Made by a program: the position numbers and the translations under genes. Under the pieces are notes generated by a model. The model saw only the letters and a program-made list of their open reading frames with translations, made no database searches and was not told the origin of the DNA. From positions 23,498,001 through 23,562,000 of the forward strand of contig OZ231127.1 in the NCBI GenBank assembly GCA_965153355.1: 64,000 bases of DNA, in the 5' to 3' direction. Below are positions 9,031-20,931 of this stretch, one piece after another; the stretch's first letter is position 1; each line of letters begins with the position of its first letter. Source of the DNA: Flaccisagitta enflata. Taxonomy: Eukaryota > Chaetognatha > Sagittoidea > Aphragmophora.

Positions 9031-11627
9031 TCGGCGCCGGTGGGCGCCCCAACTTTGTCGGCGTCGTTGTATAACGCCCGGCGTCGATTGCGGACGATGC
9101 ACATCATGACCGTGCGTTTCAGCAGTGCGATGCGCCTCAATTTTCCCGTCCACGTCGCCACCTTCTCGCTGACGCGAATCACCCACGGTTGAGGCGGCGT
9201 TCTTTTCGGCGTCGCCGTCGTCGCGAGGATGTGAGCGGGAAATGGGCGTGTCACGATCTGCTTTTCCGGCCATTCGTCTTCGCCTCGCCAAAGATAATCC
9301 GGGCCGTTGTGGAATTTGCCCCAATTTGGATCTTGGGCGAGCATCCCTTTGGACGAGTAGTCGGCTGGGTTGAGGTGGGTTGGTACCCACCTCCACTCCT
9401 CCACCTTCGTAAGCGCCTGAATTTCAGAGAGACGATTTGCAAAGTAAACCTTGAACCTTGTTTCAGTGTCATTCAATTGCTTTATTACACATTCTGAATC
9501 GGTCCAATTTACATAACCATCATAACTCCCTGTTTCTTCAATAATGGTGGCGCGCATTCTGGCTGCGAGGCGTGCCGCTTGAAGCTCCAAGCGTGGCGTC
9601 GACTCCATGTGACCCGCTTCCACATCCTTCAGTGGGACGACGTGCAACTTGGAGCAGACGATGGACACGTGGATTTCGCCATTTGGACCCTCGTAGCGGA
9701 CGTAGTATACGGCCCCATACGCCCGTCCACTCGCATCCGAATACCCGTGGAGGATCTTCCTGCCGTCTTGCGTTTCTGGCGTCGCCGTCCATCTCGTGAT
9801 GCGGAATGACTCCAAGAACCTGAAGCTTGCTTGCCATTCCACAAACTCGTTGAGGGATACGGTTGGAATGTCTTTGCTATCCCAACTTTCGACGACGCGT
9901 AGTACTTTTTGCAGAATTAGCCTTGCCCAAATTACGAATGGCTCCAAAAAGCCCAGCGGGTCAAATATTGACGCTATCAGTTTGAGCATTTGTCTTTTGG
10001 TCTGCACATTCAATTCGGCCTTTGATTTATCTGGCAAAAAGGAAAAAGCATCGGCAGAAAACGAGTATCTAAGGCCTAACAATTTCGTCGTGTCATCAGT
10101 GGCGCCGGATACATCCATTGGCGCCGCCGGCGCCGGATCCGTTGTATCGCCTTCAAGGACTTCCGGGTGGCTTGATCTCCATTTGCACAGATTCATGCCG
10201 GCGTCCTCAAGGGCGGCCGTGATGCCCACACGAAAGTCTTTCGCCACTTTGGTATTGCGCAGTGATTTTATTAGATCATCAATGTACATGTTCCTCATCA
10301 CTGCTTGCACCACGAGGGGGCCGTACTCAGCCGAATGCTGTTCCACGTGGTGTTGCAGAGTGAAGATCGCTACACAATTTGATGATTTTGCACCGAAGAC
10401 GTGGCCGAGGAACTCATTCAAGTCGATTTCCTCCATCTTTTCATCGCGAAACCAGTAGTAACGGAAGAGTCCCGCGTCTTCCTCGGTGACATAGATTTCA
10501 TGGAAGTAGTCCTTAATGTCCGCGCCCACGGCTACAGGGCCTTCACACCGGAAGCGCATCAATACGCCTCTGATATCGTTGGCAAGCTGTGGCCCGTCCA
10601 GGAGCTGGTCGTTAAGGCTTGATCCACCCACTGCTGCTTTGCAATCGTGGCAGATGCGGACTTGCCCGGGCTTGCCGGGCTTGTCCGCCACATGGATTGG
10701 AATTGTCCATCTAGGTCGATCTGGTGGCATGTTGGCGTGCACATTTGGATCTATTTTCCTCACGCGCCCTTTTTCCCAGAATTTGGCCATAGTTTCGAAC
10801 GTTATTCGGCGCCTCTCTGGGTCCCGCATTAATTGTTTTTTCAGACGAAATAAGCGGTCTAGGGCCATCGTTGGGGAATCCAAATTGTTTAGTGCATCGC
10901 AAGTTGCTTGCCTTCCACCTTTATGAAGGACTGGAGTCCGGTAGTGTTCCGTTTTCGGATCCCACCTAATGCCTTCCTTCATTTGGCGGATGGCAAACTT
11001 ATCACTGAGAGACATTTCTCGCTTATTTTCGTCCACTTTTTCAAATTCACCGGCATTTATTCTTTTTATGGTTTTTGCCAAATCTGAATCAATGCTGTGA
11101 AAGGAAGCAAAATTGCAAACAAAATATCGCGAGTCAGTATTGTTTCTGGGGCCGATCAAGCCGGCGCCAAGCGGCGTGGAAATTCCCATGGGTAATCCCT
11201 CGGCGCCTTTGTATGTCTCTCCGCCGATCCAGATTCGAGCGTGTTCTGCGCCGATTATTACGCCGATAGAGCATCCGTCGTCGCCATCCGGAAACGCAGG
11301 AAATTCCAGGTCGACGAGATGCTCCATCCCGGCGGCATCCTCAGCGCGTGGTGGTCTGTCGTCCTTCGATGCGATTATCTCCCCAAAGATGGCGTTGTTG
11401 AGAGTGATGCTGTAGCCGTTGGTGCCTTCAATCACCACGTCTGCCACCTCCCTCTCTCCTTCCACCATCTTCTCAAGGGTGGTTATCGTCATCGTCGTTT
11501 TCCTCCCACTTAGTTTTAGTTTCTTACATAAGTCCTTCGACACGACGTGTCGGTTGGCGCCGCCATCCATCAACGCAAAAGTCTTAACTTTTCTTTCACC
11601 GTTCGTTATGTACAGCGGCAAAATCAA
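9009..11627 (-). CDS. BEL/Pao protease, reverse transcriptase and RNase H part of pol
   Basis: 872 codons. The N-terminus is a retropepsin-like segment with DGGA at 21-24, where families usually have DS/TGA. The RT palm follows, with catalytic D370 (VAVGADIKDYF) and the YIDD box at 448-451. The thumb/connection is a Peptidase_A17-type region (SIFDPLGFLEPFVIWARLILQ, 553-573). The RNase H shows D631 (YSDAS), E681 (RLELQAARL), D710 (WTDSE) and D756 in HLNPADYSSKG. It copies element RNA to DNA. The first codon is a TTG, not a real start: the frame is open upstream for 20 codons to the gag TGA (11688-11690) in the same frame, so expression would need readthrough or an uninterrupted parent. It ends in a premature TGA at 9009-9011 caused by a probable one-base loss in an A-run. 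Confidence 0.9.
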   Translation of the reverse strand: MILPLYITNGERKVKTFALMDGGANRHVVSKDLCKKLKLSGRKTTMTITTLEKMVEGEREVADVVIEGTNGYSITLNNAIFGEIIASKDDRPPRAEDAAGMEHLVDLEFPAFPDGDDGCSIGVIIGAEHARIWIGGETYKGAEGLPMGISTPLGAGLIGPRNNTDSRYFVCNFASFHSIDSDLAKTIKRINAGEFEKVDENKREMSLSDKFAIRQMKEGIRWDPKTEHYRTPVLHKGGRQATCDALNNLDSPTMALDRLFRLKKQLMRDPERRRITFETMAKFWEKGRVRKIDPNVHANMPPDRPRWTIPIHVADKPGKPGQVRICHDCKAAVGGSSLNDQLLDGPQLANDIRGVLMRFRCEGPVAVGADIKDYFHEIYVTEEDAGLFRYYWFRDEKMEEIDLNEFLGHVFGAKSSNCVAIFTLQHHVEQHSAEYGPLVVQAVMRNMYIDDLIKSLRNTKVAKDFRVGITAALEDAGMNLCKWRSSHPEVLEGDTTDPAPAAPMDVSGATDDTTKLLGLRYSFSADAFSFLPDKSKAELNVQTKRQMLKLIASIFDPLGFLEPFVIWARLILQKVLRVVESWDSKDIPTVSLNEFVEWQASFRFLESFRITRWTATPETQDGRKILHGYSDASGRAYGAVYYVRYEGPNGEIHVSIVCSKLHVVPLKDVEAGHMESTPRLELQAARLAARMRATIIEETGSYDGYVNWTDSECVIKQLNDTETRFKVYFANRLSEIQALTKVEEWRWVPTHLNPADYSSKGMLAQDPNWGKFHNGPDYLWRGEDEWPEKQIVTRPFPAHILATTATPKRTPPQPWVIRVSEKVATWTGKLRRIALLKRTVMMCIVRNRRRALYNDADKVGAPTGAELADAEN

Positions 11628-11687
11628 CCTCCACGCTCCGTCGTCGCCGCCAACTTTGAAGACGGAGTTGGTCGAAGGCGCCTCATG

Positions 11688-11690
11688 TCA
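11688..11690 (-). other. In-frame TGA between gag and pol
   Basis: Codon-by-codon reading of 11628-11690 on the minus strand shows pol open in the gag frame directly downstream. Many BEL/Pao elements have one gag-pol ORF, so this is either a single nonsense mutation or a readthrough site. Confidence 0.75.
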
Positions 11691-14381
11691 CGCAGTTTCG
11701 GATCCTTTATCGCCGGCGTTTTTGTTATCATCTGTTTGTTTCCCCGCCGGGTTAGGTTCCGGATGCGCTAGAGGGTGGTGGAAGCCGTTGCACTTGTCGC
11801 AAGTGATCGTCGACGGACACGCCTTGGCGAGATGGCCTCCTTCAAGGCATCTGAAGCAGATGCCCAAGTTTTTGTTGAACTTCCGGCGGTCCGACGCGTT
11901 CATCTCGCTGTAAGTGGGGCAATTCGCTAGACCGTGTTTTCCGTCGCAACGAGGACAGAGGCCCGGCGTCGTTTTTGAAGCCGGCGTCGGCATCGCGTCC
12001 TTCTTTGCGGCGGCGTTGGCGGTCGTCGCGGAAATTTTGGCCGATGCAGCGGGCTTGTTTTGATTATTGTTGCGATGGTATCCTGACAACATTTCAGAAA
12101 TGGTTTGCTCTTCATCAATGAAATCAAGAAAGTCAGCAAATTTCAAATCTGAACCATTTTTCTTCCTATACCTCACAACTTTCTTTGCCCACTTATCTTT
12201 TAGGAAGGGAAGCTTCTTCTCGACGATCGTTTTGACCACCAACTTGTTCTCGAAGTCGTCCGCCTTTTTTGTCTCGGTTGCAAACGAATGGACGCTCATC
12301 AACCGCGCGTAGAAATCGAGCATTCCGTTGTGATCTTTTTCGTCGATCGCTTTTCCCTGCAGCACTTCGTCAAGCATCTCCAACGCGGTCTCTTGGCGCA
12401 TCCCGAACTTCTTCGTCAACTTCTCCAACGCCTCGTCGACGGCCGACTCCGACTTCTTCAGCGTCTCCGCCTCGATCAGCTTGAAGGCCGATCCCTCAAA
12501 CCAATGCTGCAACTCGTTCAGCATTTGCTTCTTGGATACGCCCGGGATCTCCATCGCCTCGTTGAAGATCTTCATATGCTTTTCAAAGTCCATTCTTTTG
12601 GTCGTGTTTCCGGAGAACTTTTTGGCGGGTCTAGCTTCCTTTAGCTGGTGGATGGCCGTTTGCTTTAGCGCCGCCTCCAACTGTTGTCGCTGCAGTCGCA
12701 AAATGCTCGTCATTAACGTGTCTGAGACATTTGAAGCATAGCTGTTCGCACTGCTGGAAGCTATCGACGGCGCCTTCGAACGTGTTGACGATGATCTTGA
12801 CGCGATTGACGAGCGGCTGGGGCTTTTCACTTCCTGTGGATGTACCGTCGCCGATGCATCTGTCTTTGCCCCTGGCTTCTCGTCTTTCGTCTTGATCCCT
12901 CTCTTTGTTCTTTCCTGTTCTCCTGATTCCATTTTCTTTGGCTTCACGTCACCCAATTTACGGAAAGGCATTGTCGGTGGTTTTTTGACCTCCGTCTTTG
13001 CCTCTTTTTCCTTTTTTGGGTCTTCGGCGTAAAGCTTCTTTTTCGACTTTCGCAGTGGATCCGGTAGCGATCTCTCTTGGATTGACGGCGTCTTCACCTC
13101 CTTCTTGGCCGTCGACGTCGGTCTCGACGTCACTCCGTTCACCCACGCGCTCGTCAATGCATCCGGAGTTTCGCCACCGAATGCTGCACCTGCGGCGGTC
13201 ATCTCCAATCCGGCGCCAGCGTCCCTCGACTTTTCTCCCTCATCGACGGCGCCGCTTGCCGTTGACTGTTCGTCTTCGTTCGCCGCTATCAAGTCCTGCA
13301 GCTCCGCCGCGTTTTTGTCAATGTTGTCCAATTCTTTCTCATGGAGGGTTTTGTCGAGGTCCTTTTGTCTTTGTATGTCTTGGATAATGCTTTGATGATA
13401 CGCAATATCCGCGTCCGCTTGCGCGTCGTTGGATTTTATCCGTTCCTTCTCGGCTTCCCTTTTTCTCTGTCTGTCTTTCTCCACCTGCTGTGACATCACC
13501 GTCGACGTTTTGCTCCTCTGGGATCCCTTTTTTGACGACCTCGTCGAGTGTGTCGTCGACCTGGCATTTTCTGCGTCGTCCTCGCGTTCGGGATCAGCAC
13601 GTGGAGTAACAGAGGTGGTCACACTTTGAGGTCTTTCGGCCTCTTTGTCTTTTTTATTGGCCTCTGCCGCCTTCCGCCGTTCATCTTCAGCTAGTTGAAA
13701 ACCGGGTGGAAGTGGTCGAGTCTTTGGCCGAGTGGAATCATCTGTTGTAAGCGCTGCCGCCGCCGCGGGGGGTGTTGCTGGAGGAGGAGGAGGATGTGAC
13801 GGGTTTTGGCGTCTTTCTGGCGTCTGACTGCCGACTACGTTTCCAAGCGCTCTCTTTCCGGCAGTCACAGTCAATGATACTTTCTTTCTTAGTGAGTTCA
13901 ACATCGACGCCGGTGGCGCCGTCTCCTTCGTCACTTCCGGTCTCTCCCTCCTTTCCTTTTCGCCTTCACCCTTCCCGCTCGTCCTGCTCTCGTGCAGCAG
14001 CAGCAATTCCCCTATCGCCCCGACGTCCTCCGCCGGGTCGTCAACAGTCTCGTCGACGTCCCCTGCCGATTGCGTCTTGAAGTGGGATTCGAGCGTTATT
14101 TTGTATCGAACCATGTCTTGCATCAATTGACCGGCGATTTCCCTGGCGTTGGGCTCGTCCTCAATTTTGCAGGCATTGTATTCGTCTAAACGCTTCTCGT
14201 AGAGGTCACAGAATGCGTCGCTTTTTAAGTTCAATTCGGTTTGCGCCTCCTCCGACGGTGTTTTTGTCGCGTGGTCGAGGGCAACCGTCATTGAATTAAA
14301 GCTTTTCTCCAATTCTCGCTTCACGTGTGCAACGATGCGCAGGTCCCATACCGTGGCTTCGATCGGTCTGATGTTCGCCAT
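11688..14381 (-). CDS. BEL/Pao Gag polyprotein
   Basis: 897 codons from an ATG in strong Kozak context (ACCATGG). A charged Pro/Lys/Glu-rich N-terminal half (to about 550) precedes a helical DUF1759-like capsid region (about 555-770, RMDFEKHMKIFNEAMEIPG, LDFYARLMSVHSFA). Three zinc knuckles lie at about 809-873: CX2CX3HX4C, CX2CX4HX4C and CX2CX3HX4H, typical of BEL. It would assemble the particle and bind element RNA. Gag ends at a TGA (11688-11690), and the protease frame continues in the same frame immediately after, so Gag and Pol are separated by one stop codon. No other stop interrupts gag, so this half is well preserved. Codon use is GC-rich, unlike the flanks. Confidence 0.85.
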   Translation of the reverse strand: MANIRPIEATVWDLRIVAHVKRELEKSFNSMTVALDHATKTPSEEAQTELNLKSDAFCDLYEKRLDEYNACKIEDEPNAREIAGQLMQDMVRYKITLESHFKTQSAGDVDETVDDPAEDVGAIGELLLLHESRTSGKGEGEKERRERPEVTKETAPPASMLNSLRKKVSLTVTAGKRALGNVVGSQTPERRQNPSHPPPPPATPPAAAAALTTDDSTRPKTRPLPPGFQLAEDERRKAAEANKKDKEAERPQSVTTSVTPRADPEREDDAENARSTTHSTRSSKKGSQRSKTSTVMSQQVEKDRQRKREAEKERIKSNDAQADADIAYHQSIIQDIQRQKDLDKTLHEKELDNIDKNAAELQDLIAANEDEQSTASGAVDEGEKSRDAGAGLEMTAAGAAFGGETPDALTSAWVNGVTSRPTSTAKKEVKTPSIQERSLPDPLRKSKKKLYAEDPKKEKEAKTEVKKPPTMPFRKLGDVKPKKMESGEQERTKRGIKTKDEKPGAKTDASATVHPQEVKSPSRSSIASRSSSTRSKAPSIASSSANSYASNVSDTLMTSILRLQRQQLEAALKQTAIHQLKEARPAKKFSGNTTKRMDFEKHMKIFNEAMEIPGVSKKQMLNELQHWFEGSAFKLIEAETLKKSESAVDEALEKLTKKFGMRQETALEMLDEVLQGKAIDEKDHNGMLDFYARLMSVHSFATETKKADDFENKLVVKTIVEKKLPFLKDKWAKKVVRYRKKNGSDLKFADFLDFIDEEQTISEMLSGYHRNNNQNKPAASAKISATTANAAAKKDAMPTPASKTTPGLCPRCDGKHGLANCPTYSEMNASDRRKFNKNLGICFRCLEGGHLAKACPSTITCDKCNGFHHPLAHPEPNPAGKQTDDNKNAGDKGSETA

Positions 14382-14640
14382 GGTATCTGGTGTTACCTAC
14401 GTGTTGTGCTCATGTATAGTAGGGGGAAATGATATAGGGTTAGCAATTTTCACCAGCGGCTTTGGTGTTTAAATACTGTAAAGAACCGTAGAAAATACTG
14501 TCTCGTATCGTCGTTAGGATCTTGCCGTCCACGCAACTTCCGATTGAAGACGCCACTTCCGGTATGAATACGCCATCGCTACGCCAATCACGCCGACAAC
14601 GTCACTTCCGGTGGCGCTGGTCCCATCGTCAGTCTGTGGA
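14382..14640 (-). promoter_or_regulatory. Leader upstream of gag with three CGGAAGT motifs
   Basis: On the minus strand, CGGAAGT occurs three times (14536-14542, 14556-14562, 14605-14611). ETS-type factors bind this core. The segment could be leader or LTR remnant. The same word occurs in the coding regions, so the cluster may be compositional. Confidence 0.3.
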
Positions 14641-15020
14641 TGCTATCTCTAATCACTAGGTAAGAAAGTGTATTTAAACTATTATATACAGGAAGAGAAA
14701 GAGAGAGAAACAGAAGAGAGAGGGGGGAGGGATTGGTTAATGTCTACCAACTAACTAGCTAGTGTGTATCATCAGTAACTACCTCAATCAAATTCAAATC
14801 AATTGTCAACAAATGTAGCCAAGTACACTCACCACAGGTTCCACTGTAATCCCCAAAGTGCTTCCAGGTTGGATTGCTTGTTAAAATACACTGATTAACT
14901 GAAAGAAAGAATGCATCCAGAGAATCAAGTATATCATCACAAGCAACGCCAACGAGAGAACAATGAAATAAATCGCAGTACAAAGGCGCCAAATGCCAAA
15001 AATATCAACGATATTCCACA
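14641..15020. other. Spacer between BEL block and GAAA array
   Basis: AT-rich with a short GA-rich stretch (14691-14733). No gene seen. Confidence 0.4.
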
Positions 15021-16585
<1,565 letters not shown>

Positions 16586-17197
16586 ATCAAGAAGTAAAGC
16601 ACCGACATATCCATTCATCCATCCGTCCCTTCTGTATTATCCGCAACATGCGCTGCTACACCAAATCGTTATGTGCAAACTGATTTTTTTCAATGTCTGT
16701 ATAATTCCCTTTTTTTTCTCCCGAGGGCAATGATTCTCAATGTTATAAGCAGTGGTGGACGGGCATTGGTAGTGGTGGTAGTGGGGGCTGTGGTGATGGA
16801 GGCGGTGGTGGACGTGCGGCGATATGCATTCCTGGTGTCATCGTAAAACTGACTTGACCATCGCTCGGAGGCATGGAATACAATACCGCTGATCGTAAAT
16901 TTACTGGGAGGTCGTCATGGCCGAAAATCGGACATTTCAGCTTTGCCAATGAGGTCAGCCTCAACCTCTATTTTCCTTGTTGTAAATGCACAAACAAAAA
17001 CGAAGAGTTTCTTCAAATACAGTTGATTTCAACCCTACGGATTCAGGAAAAGATTCGCATTGTCTACGTACATGCGCAAAGCCCTGCTTGACAGTTTTAC
17101 CGATTTTACTATAGTTTTCTGAATAATCAAACCACATACTAAGCAATTAAGTAAGATGGTGGTAGATAGACAAGTGGACTTCAATGTCCAATCAGAG
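16586..17197. other. Spacer with no supported gene
   Basis: Mixed sequence including a Gly/Pro-coding GGTGGT-rich patch (16747-16815). No domain or RNA gene recognised. Confidence 0.35.

Positions 17198-17198
<1 letters not shown>

Positions 17199-17231
<33 letters not shown>
17199..17231 (+). repeat. Short (GA)n tract
   Basis: About 15 GA units; a second shorter tract lies at 17409-17430. Confidence 0.85.
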
Positions 17232-17431
17232 GGACACATCTACACACAGACAGACATGTGGACGACCTTTTTTTGCCTTAAAAGGAAAGAAGATGAGAAA
17301 TCGTAAAAGAAATCCAATAAGAAGATTTTTTTAGACAAAAGGGAGTGGAGACCAGAGTGACCGCGGCCCGGCACGACCAAGAGCAATAAGCGAAAAAGCC
17401 ACAGAATAGAGAGAGAGAGAGAGAGAGAGAA

Positions 17432-18370
17432 GAGATGATCTCCTACATGTGAGGGAATCTGGTAAATTGGTGTTTTTGTCCTTATTTTTTCCTTTTTCTC
17501 GTCCCGTTGTCTTGGCGTCAGATCGCAGATGGGACGAGTCCAGGTGAAGAGGAAGAAGAGAGAGCAAAAGGACAAGAAGGAGGAAGAAGAGGAGGAGGAG
17601 GGAGAAGAGGAGGAGGAATAATTAGAAAGAGGCTGAGGAAGAAGAGACAGAGGAGGAGGGAGAGTCCAGGTGTGGCGTCAGTTCTCTGCCTTGCCACTGC
17701 AGGACGCCAAAAAAATCAAGGAAAAAAAAACTTAAAAACGCGTCAGGCTGAAATTTCTTGCTGGTCACCCGCGCGGGGGAGCGAAAGTTATTCAGGGGAA
17801 AAACTGTGTTAAAATGGGGGGGGGAGAGAACTTATTACTTACGGACCGACAGAGCAGCCGATCAAGCAGTTCTAAAAGGTAACCGTGGAAATACAGGGAC
17901 GAATACAAACCGAAACCAGCCCATTCAGACATGATGGAGGGTTTTGAGTTTTTGAAATGACAACAACTGACGACAACCCGAATTTTGGATTCATTTTGTA
18001 ATCCGAATTGTATTGAAACGAAGATGTTTAGGAGAGCTTAAAATGATGCATTCAGATATCGCGAGTCAAATTTCACAACAGTCACGATGGAGACTGGTAG
18101 CGCGTATCCGTGTTGGCATATAATTTCGCCCTGGCCATTAAGCTGGTGGGAAATGAGATGTTCACGCGCTTAGCGTTAGGAAAAATATCATTCGGCGGCA
18201 TGGGCTTTGAACTTTCTGGTATGGCTAAAAAGCATCGAAATCCATGATCACGAGGCTTTCTCCTAAGCTGAGGCACCTGGAAGCAAAATAAAATGAGAAA
18301 AAATCAATCCGAAGCTTACTTCGTACACAGCTTCTTCTTGTATCCCATAATCGGCTCTCTTCCGCATTTT
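17432..18370. other. Spacer with purine-rich patch
   Basis: 17530-17665 is GA/GGA-rich and open in several frames without a recognisable product. The rest is unique AT-rich sequence. Confidence 0.35.
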
Positions 18371-18588
18371 AGTCGCGTGCTACGTGACTCTACACCCCGC
18401 TTTGTCGGTCCGTCGGTCGGTCCGTCCGTCGGTCCGTCCGTCCGTCTTGTCACACTTTACTTTGTTGGGGTTTTCGCAGTCACTGCTCTTGCCCAAATGA
18501 TCAAGTGACCTCAAATAAAGTAAATAAAGTTTGTTTATCAATGTTTTTTTTTCTTCTTTCTGAGGGTAGCCGTGTGTCCAGCCTTGTT
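18371..18588 (+). mobile_element. Family A element A6 (GTCGCGTGC type, decayed)
   Basis: The 5' hairpin GTCGCGT-gct-ACGTGAC has one mutation. The GGTCCGTC core is present. The 3' arm is deleted, while the tail 'gtagccgtgtgtccagccttgtt' survives. Confidence 0.65.
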
Positions 18589-18786
18589 TGATATCAATCT
18601 TTTTGTTGGTTTGCAGTATTTGTTCTCTCTCAGGGGCGTAGGGGAAGGTACTGCCACTATTACCATGGCAGTACCTTTTGTTGGGACACCAAAGTTGTCG
18701 GGCACAAATTTCTTCTAGAAAAACAAGTACCCCGGGGGTACAACGATGCGTCCACATGCGGCTTAGCTTGTTAATGACAACTTTCG

Positions 18787-18924
<138 letters not shown>

Positions 18925-18975
18925 ATTGCATCAGCCCAATGTCAGAACCTGATGAAATCGACTTTGCAACTCGAG

Positions 18976-19041
18976 CGTGACGGACCAACCAACGGACGGA
19001 CGGACGGACAGAGCCTCTTATAGAGATGCGTGGACGCATCT
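18976..19041 (-). mobile_element. Family A fragment A7 (GATGCG type)
   Basis: On the minus strand: AGATGCG-tcca-CGCATCT, 'ctataagaggctctgtccg', then a GTCC core. The 3' half is missing where sequence merges toward the CT array. Confidence 0.65.
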
Positions 19042-19095
19042 AAAAAGAAGAAAGAAGGTAAAAGAAAACAATAAAAAAATGAAGGAAAAAGAAAA

Positions 19096-19155
19096 ATAGT
19101 CGCAAAAGCGTTAGATGGTCAGCGGTACCCGTTGCCCCTAAGTGAGTAGGCAAGT
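19096..19155 (-). mobile_element. Solo tail of a family B element (subfamily 2)
   Basis: Contains 'aatagtcgcaaaagcg' and 'ggtcagcggtacccgttgcc', the 3' tail seen in B3 and B7, without any adjacent inverted repeat. Confidence 0.6.
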
Positions 19156-19334
19156 GTCACCCTTTCGCAGACGAGACGATAGGAAATCTGATATTTTTTC
19201 AGTCTTCGGCCATGCTTTGCATTCATGAATTATCAAAATATCTTAAGACTTGAGGTAAGTTTTGAACTATGAATTTCCTTAACTCCGCGTTCGTTTGTTT
19301 AAAACTGACATTTAAATCAGGGATTTGTTTGCGC

Positions 19335-19490
19335 CAGGTCCACCCACTCCTTGTAACAGCCAATGAGAGTTTCGCAGAAGCTCCACCCACTACTTTAAAT
19401 AGCCAATGAGAGATCACTCGAGGTTCGCTGATCATAGGTGAACAGCAGGTAAATATAAAACATGGCTGCGGCCTGAGCTCGTTGTGCCTT
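19335..19490 (+). promoter_or_regulatory. Promoter-like cluster: two CACCC/CCAAT modules and a TATA box
   Basis: CCACCCACT followed by AGCCAATGAGAG occurs twice (19340-19369 and 19383-19412), then 'aaatataaaa' at 19451-19460. The order and spacing resemble an RNA polymerase II promoter reading on the plus strand. No coding exon is recognised just downstream. Confidence 0.35.
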
Positions 19491-19766
19491 CTACGCCCAG
19501 GAAACACGCCTCCGACCGCGCCTACTACTTAACAACGCCAATTGTTTAGGTTAAGCGTTTTTTAATTTTCAAATATAGAAATAGATATAAAAAAAATTTA
19601 ATGGATCTTATGGTAAGCTTTTTCTACGCTCTTTTTGTTTCTTTTTTTTTTTTGACAGTCTTTTCTAGTCATAGTTTTCTTAAAAATGCATGGGAGAGCA
19701 ATGTTTACATAAGTTCTTATGTGATTTCTAAATCAAGGCGCAGAATGCCATGGAAACGACCGGATA

Positions 19767-20359
19767 CAGGGCCATCAATCTCGATTGGGAAAAAGTATTA
19801 AGCTTATACTCTCAGATGCTTCTTCTCAATGACCTGGAATTGATTTTCCTATACAGTACTATGTTTGACGTTTTTTGTGTCCAAATCTTATTGGTCTGTG
19901 TCAATTATTTTGTCCACAACATCAATTTGAAGTAAAACAAGTATTTGTGGCTGAAGCTCAATTCATCCTTTTTTTCATCAAAACTATGTTTCCCTTATTT
20001 TTGATCAGTTTGAGCTACAAATGCTAAAATAGTCTCAAATCACAAATGTCTTTTTAGAATTCATAAGCATATCTTCAACTGGGACAAATCTGACATTTGC
20101 TGCTCAATCCAATGAGAAATAAGAGCAAATCAAAACAAAACCGTTTTGATGAACTAGGGCTAAATTTAGCTATATCTGAAAAAGCTTGTTTTCCTTTGAA
20201 TTAATGTTGTGGACAAAGTATTTAACTCAGACCAATGAAATTTTGACACAAAAAACGTCAAGCAAAGTACTGTAAAAGAAAACAAATCCCAGACCAGTGA
20301 GGAGAAGCAGCTGAGAGCAAAAGCTTAACACTTTTTCCCAGTCCAGGTTGATGACCCTG
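19767..20359. mobile_element. Palindromic MITE, TA-flanked (pogo/mariner-like)
   Basis: TIR CAGGGYCATCAAYCT with TA on both sides (19765-66, 20360-61). Long internal inverted repeats include 'gttgtggacaaa' and its complement. Related to the MITE at 41258-41868 (shared TTAAGCTTTTRCTC). The short plus-strand frames inside are not genes. Confidence 0.7.
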
Positions 20360-20483
20360 TAAAACTCTCTCAAATGCCCGTGACAAAAATTTTATAGATA
20401 TTTTGATATTGTCAATAAGGCAGCTTCATTTTTAGGCATACTTTGCTCTGTCCCTTGAACTGAACTCTACTGAAGCTCTAGTG

Positions 20484-20725
20484 CACCTTGATCTGGGGGC
20501 TGAGAAAAACCCGAGATGAATCTCAATAGCTTAAATTACATGAAAAGCTTACTTCTAGTTGCCCCAGTGAGATGAAATTTTACATGAAGAAAGCTGATGG
20601 TTTTGCAGAGCTTCAGTTAAGATTTCATCTCACTGGGTTAACTAGAAGTATGCTCTTCATGTAAATTAAGCTATTGAAACATGCTAGATTCATCTCGGGT
20701 TTTTCTCAGCCCCCAGATCAAGGTG
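20484..20725. mobile_element. Foldback MITE with TAGTG direct repeats
   Basis: TIR CACCTTGATCTGGGGGC pairs with its complement ending at 20725, and arms of about 100 bp are nearly perfect. TAGTG occurs immediately on both sides (20479-83, 20726-30), a candidate 5-bp target duplication. Confidence 0.7.
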
Positions 20726-20742
20726 TAGTGTAGTAAAATTGA

Positions 20743-20931
20743 AACAAGGCCGGATACACGGCTACCAAAGTCGCGTGCGGGTGGGCAGGGGCCATATTTG
20801 AGGTCACCAGACCATTTGGGCAGGAGCAGTGAGGTAAAAAAAATAGTCATAAAAAAGAGTAAAGTGTGACGGACCAACTGACCGACCGACCGACGGACAA
20901 AGCGGGTTGTAGAGTCGCGTGCACGCGACTA
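20743..20931 (-). mobile_element. Family A element A8 (GTCGCGTGC type, complete)
   Basis: On the minus strand AGTCGCGTGC pairs with GCACGCGACT. The local hairpin is the perfect palindrome GTCGCGTGCACGCGAC. Tail gtatccggccttgtt present. Confidence 0.75.

Larger units (their letters stand above)
5853..14640 (-). mobile_element. BEL/Pao LTR retrotransposon (extent approximate, LTRs not identified)
   Basis: A GC-rich minus-strand block carries gag, protease, RT, RNase H, integrase and DUF5641 in BEL/Pao order. Flanking DNA is AT-rich. I compared the sequence upstream of gag (14382-14760) and downstream of pol (5800-7660) by eye and found no convincing direct repeat, so LTRs are lost, diverged or outside the area checked. 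One in-frame stop and a local double frameshift indicate a degenerate copy unless the stop is read through. Confidence 0.75.

Noticed and set aside
7440-14760. LTRs of the BEL element
   Set aside because: I looked for a shared direct repeat between the gag-proximal and pol-distal flanks and found none I would defend; left unassigned.
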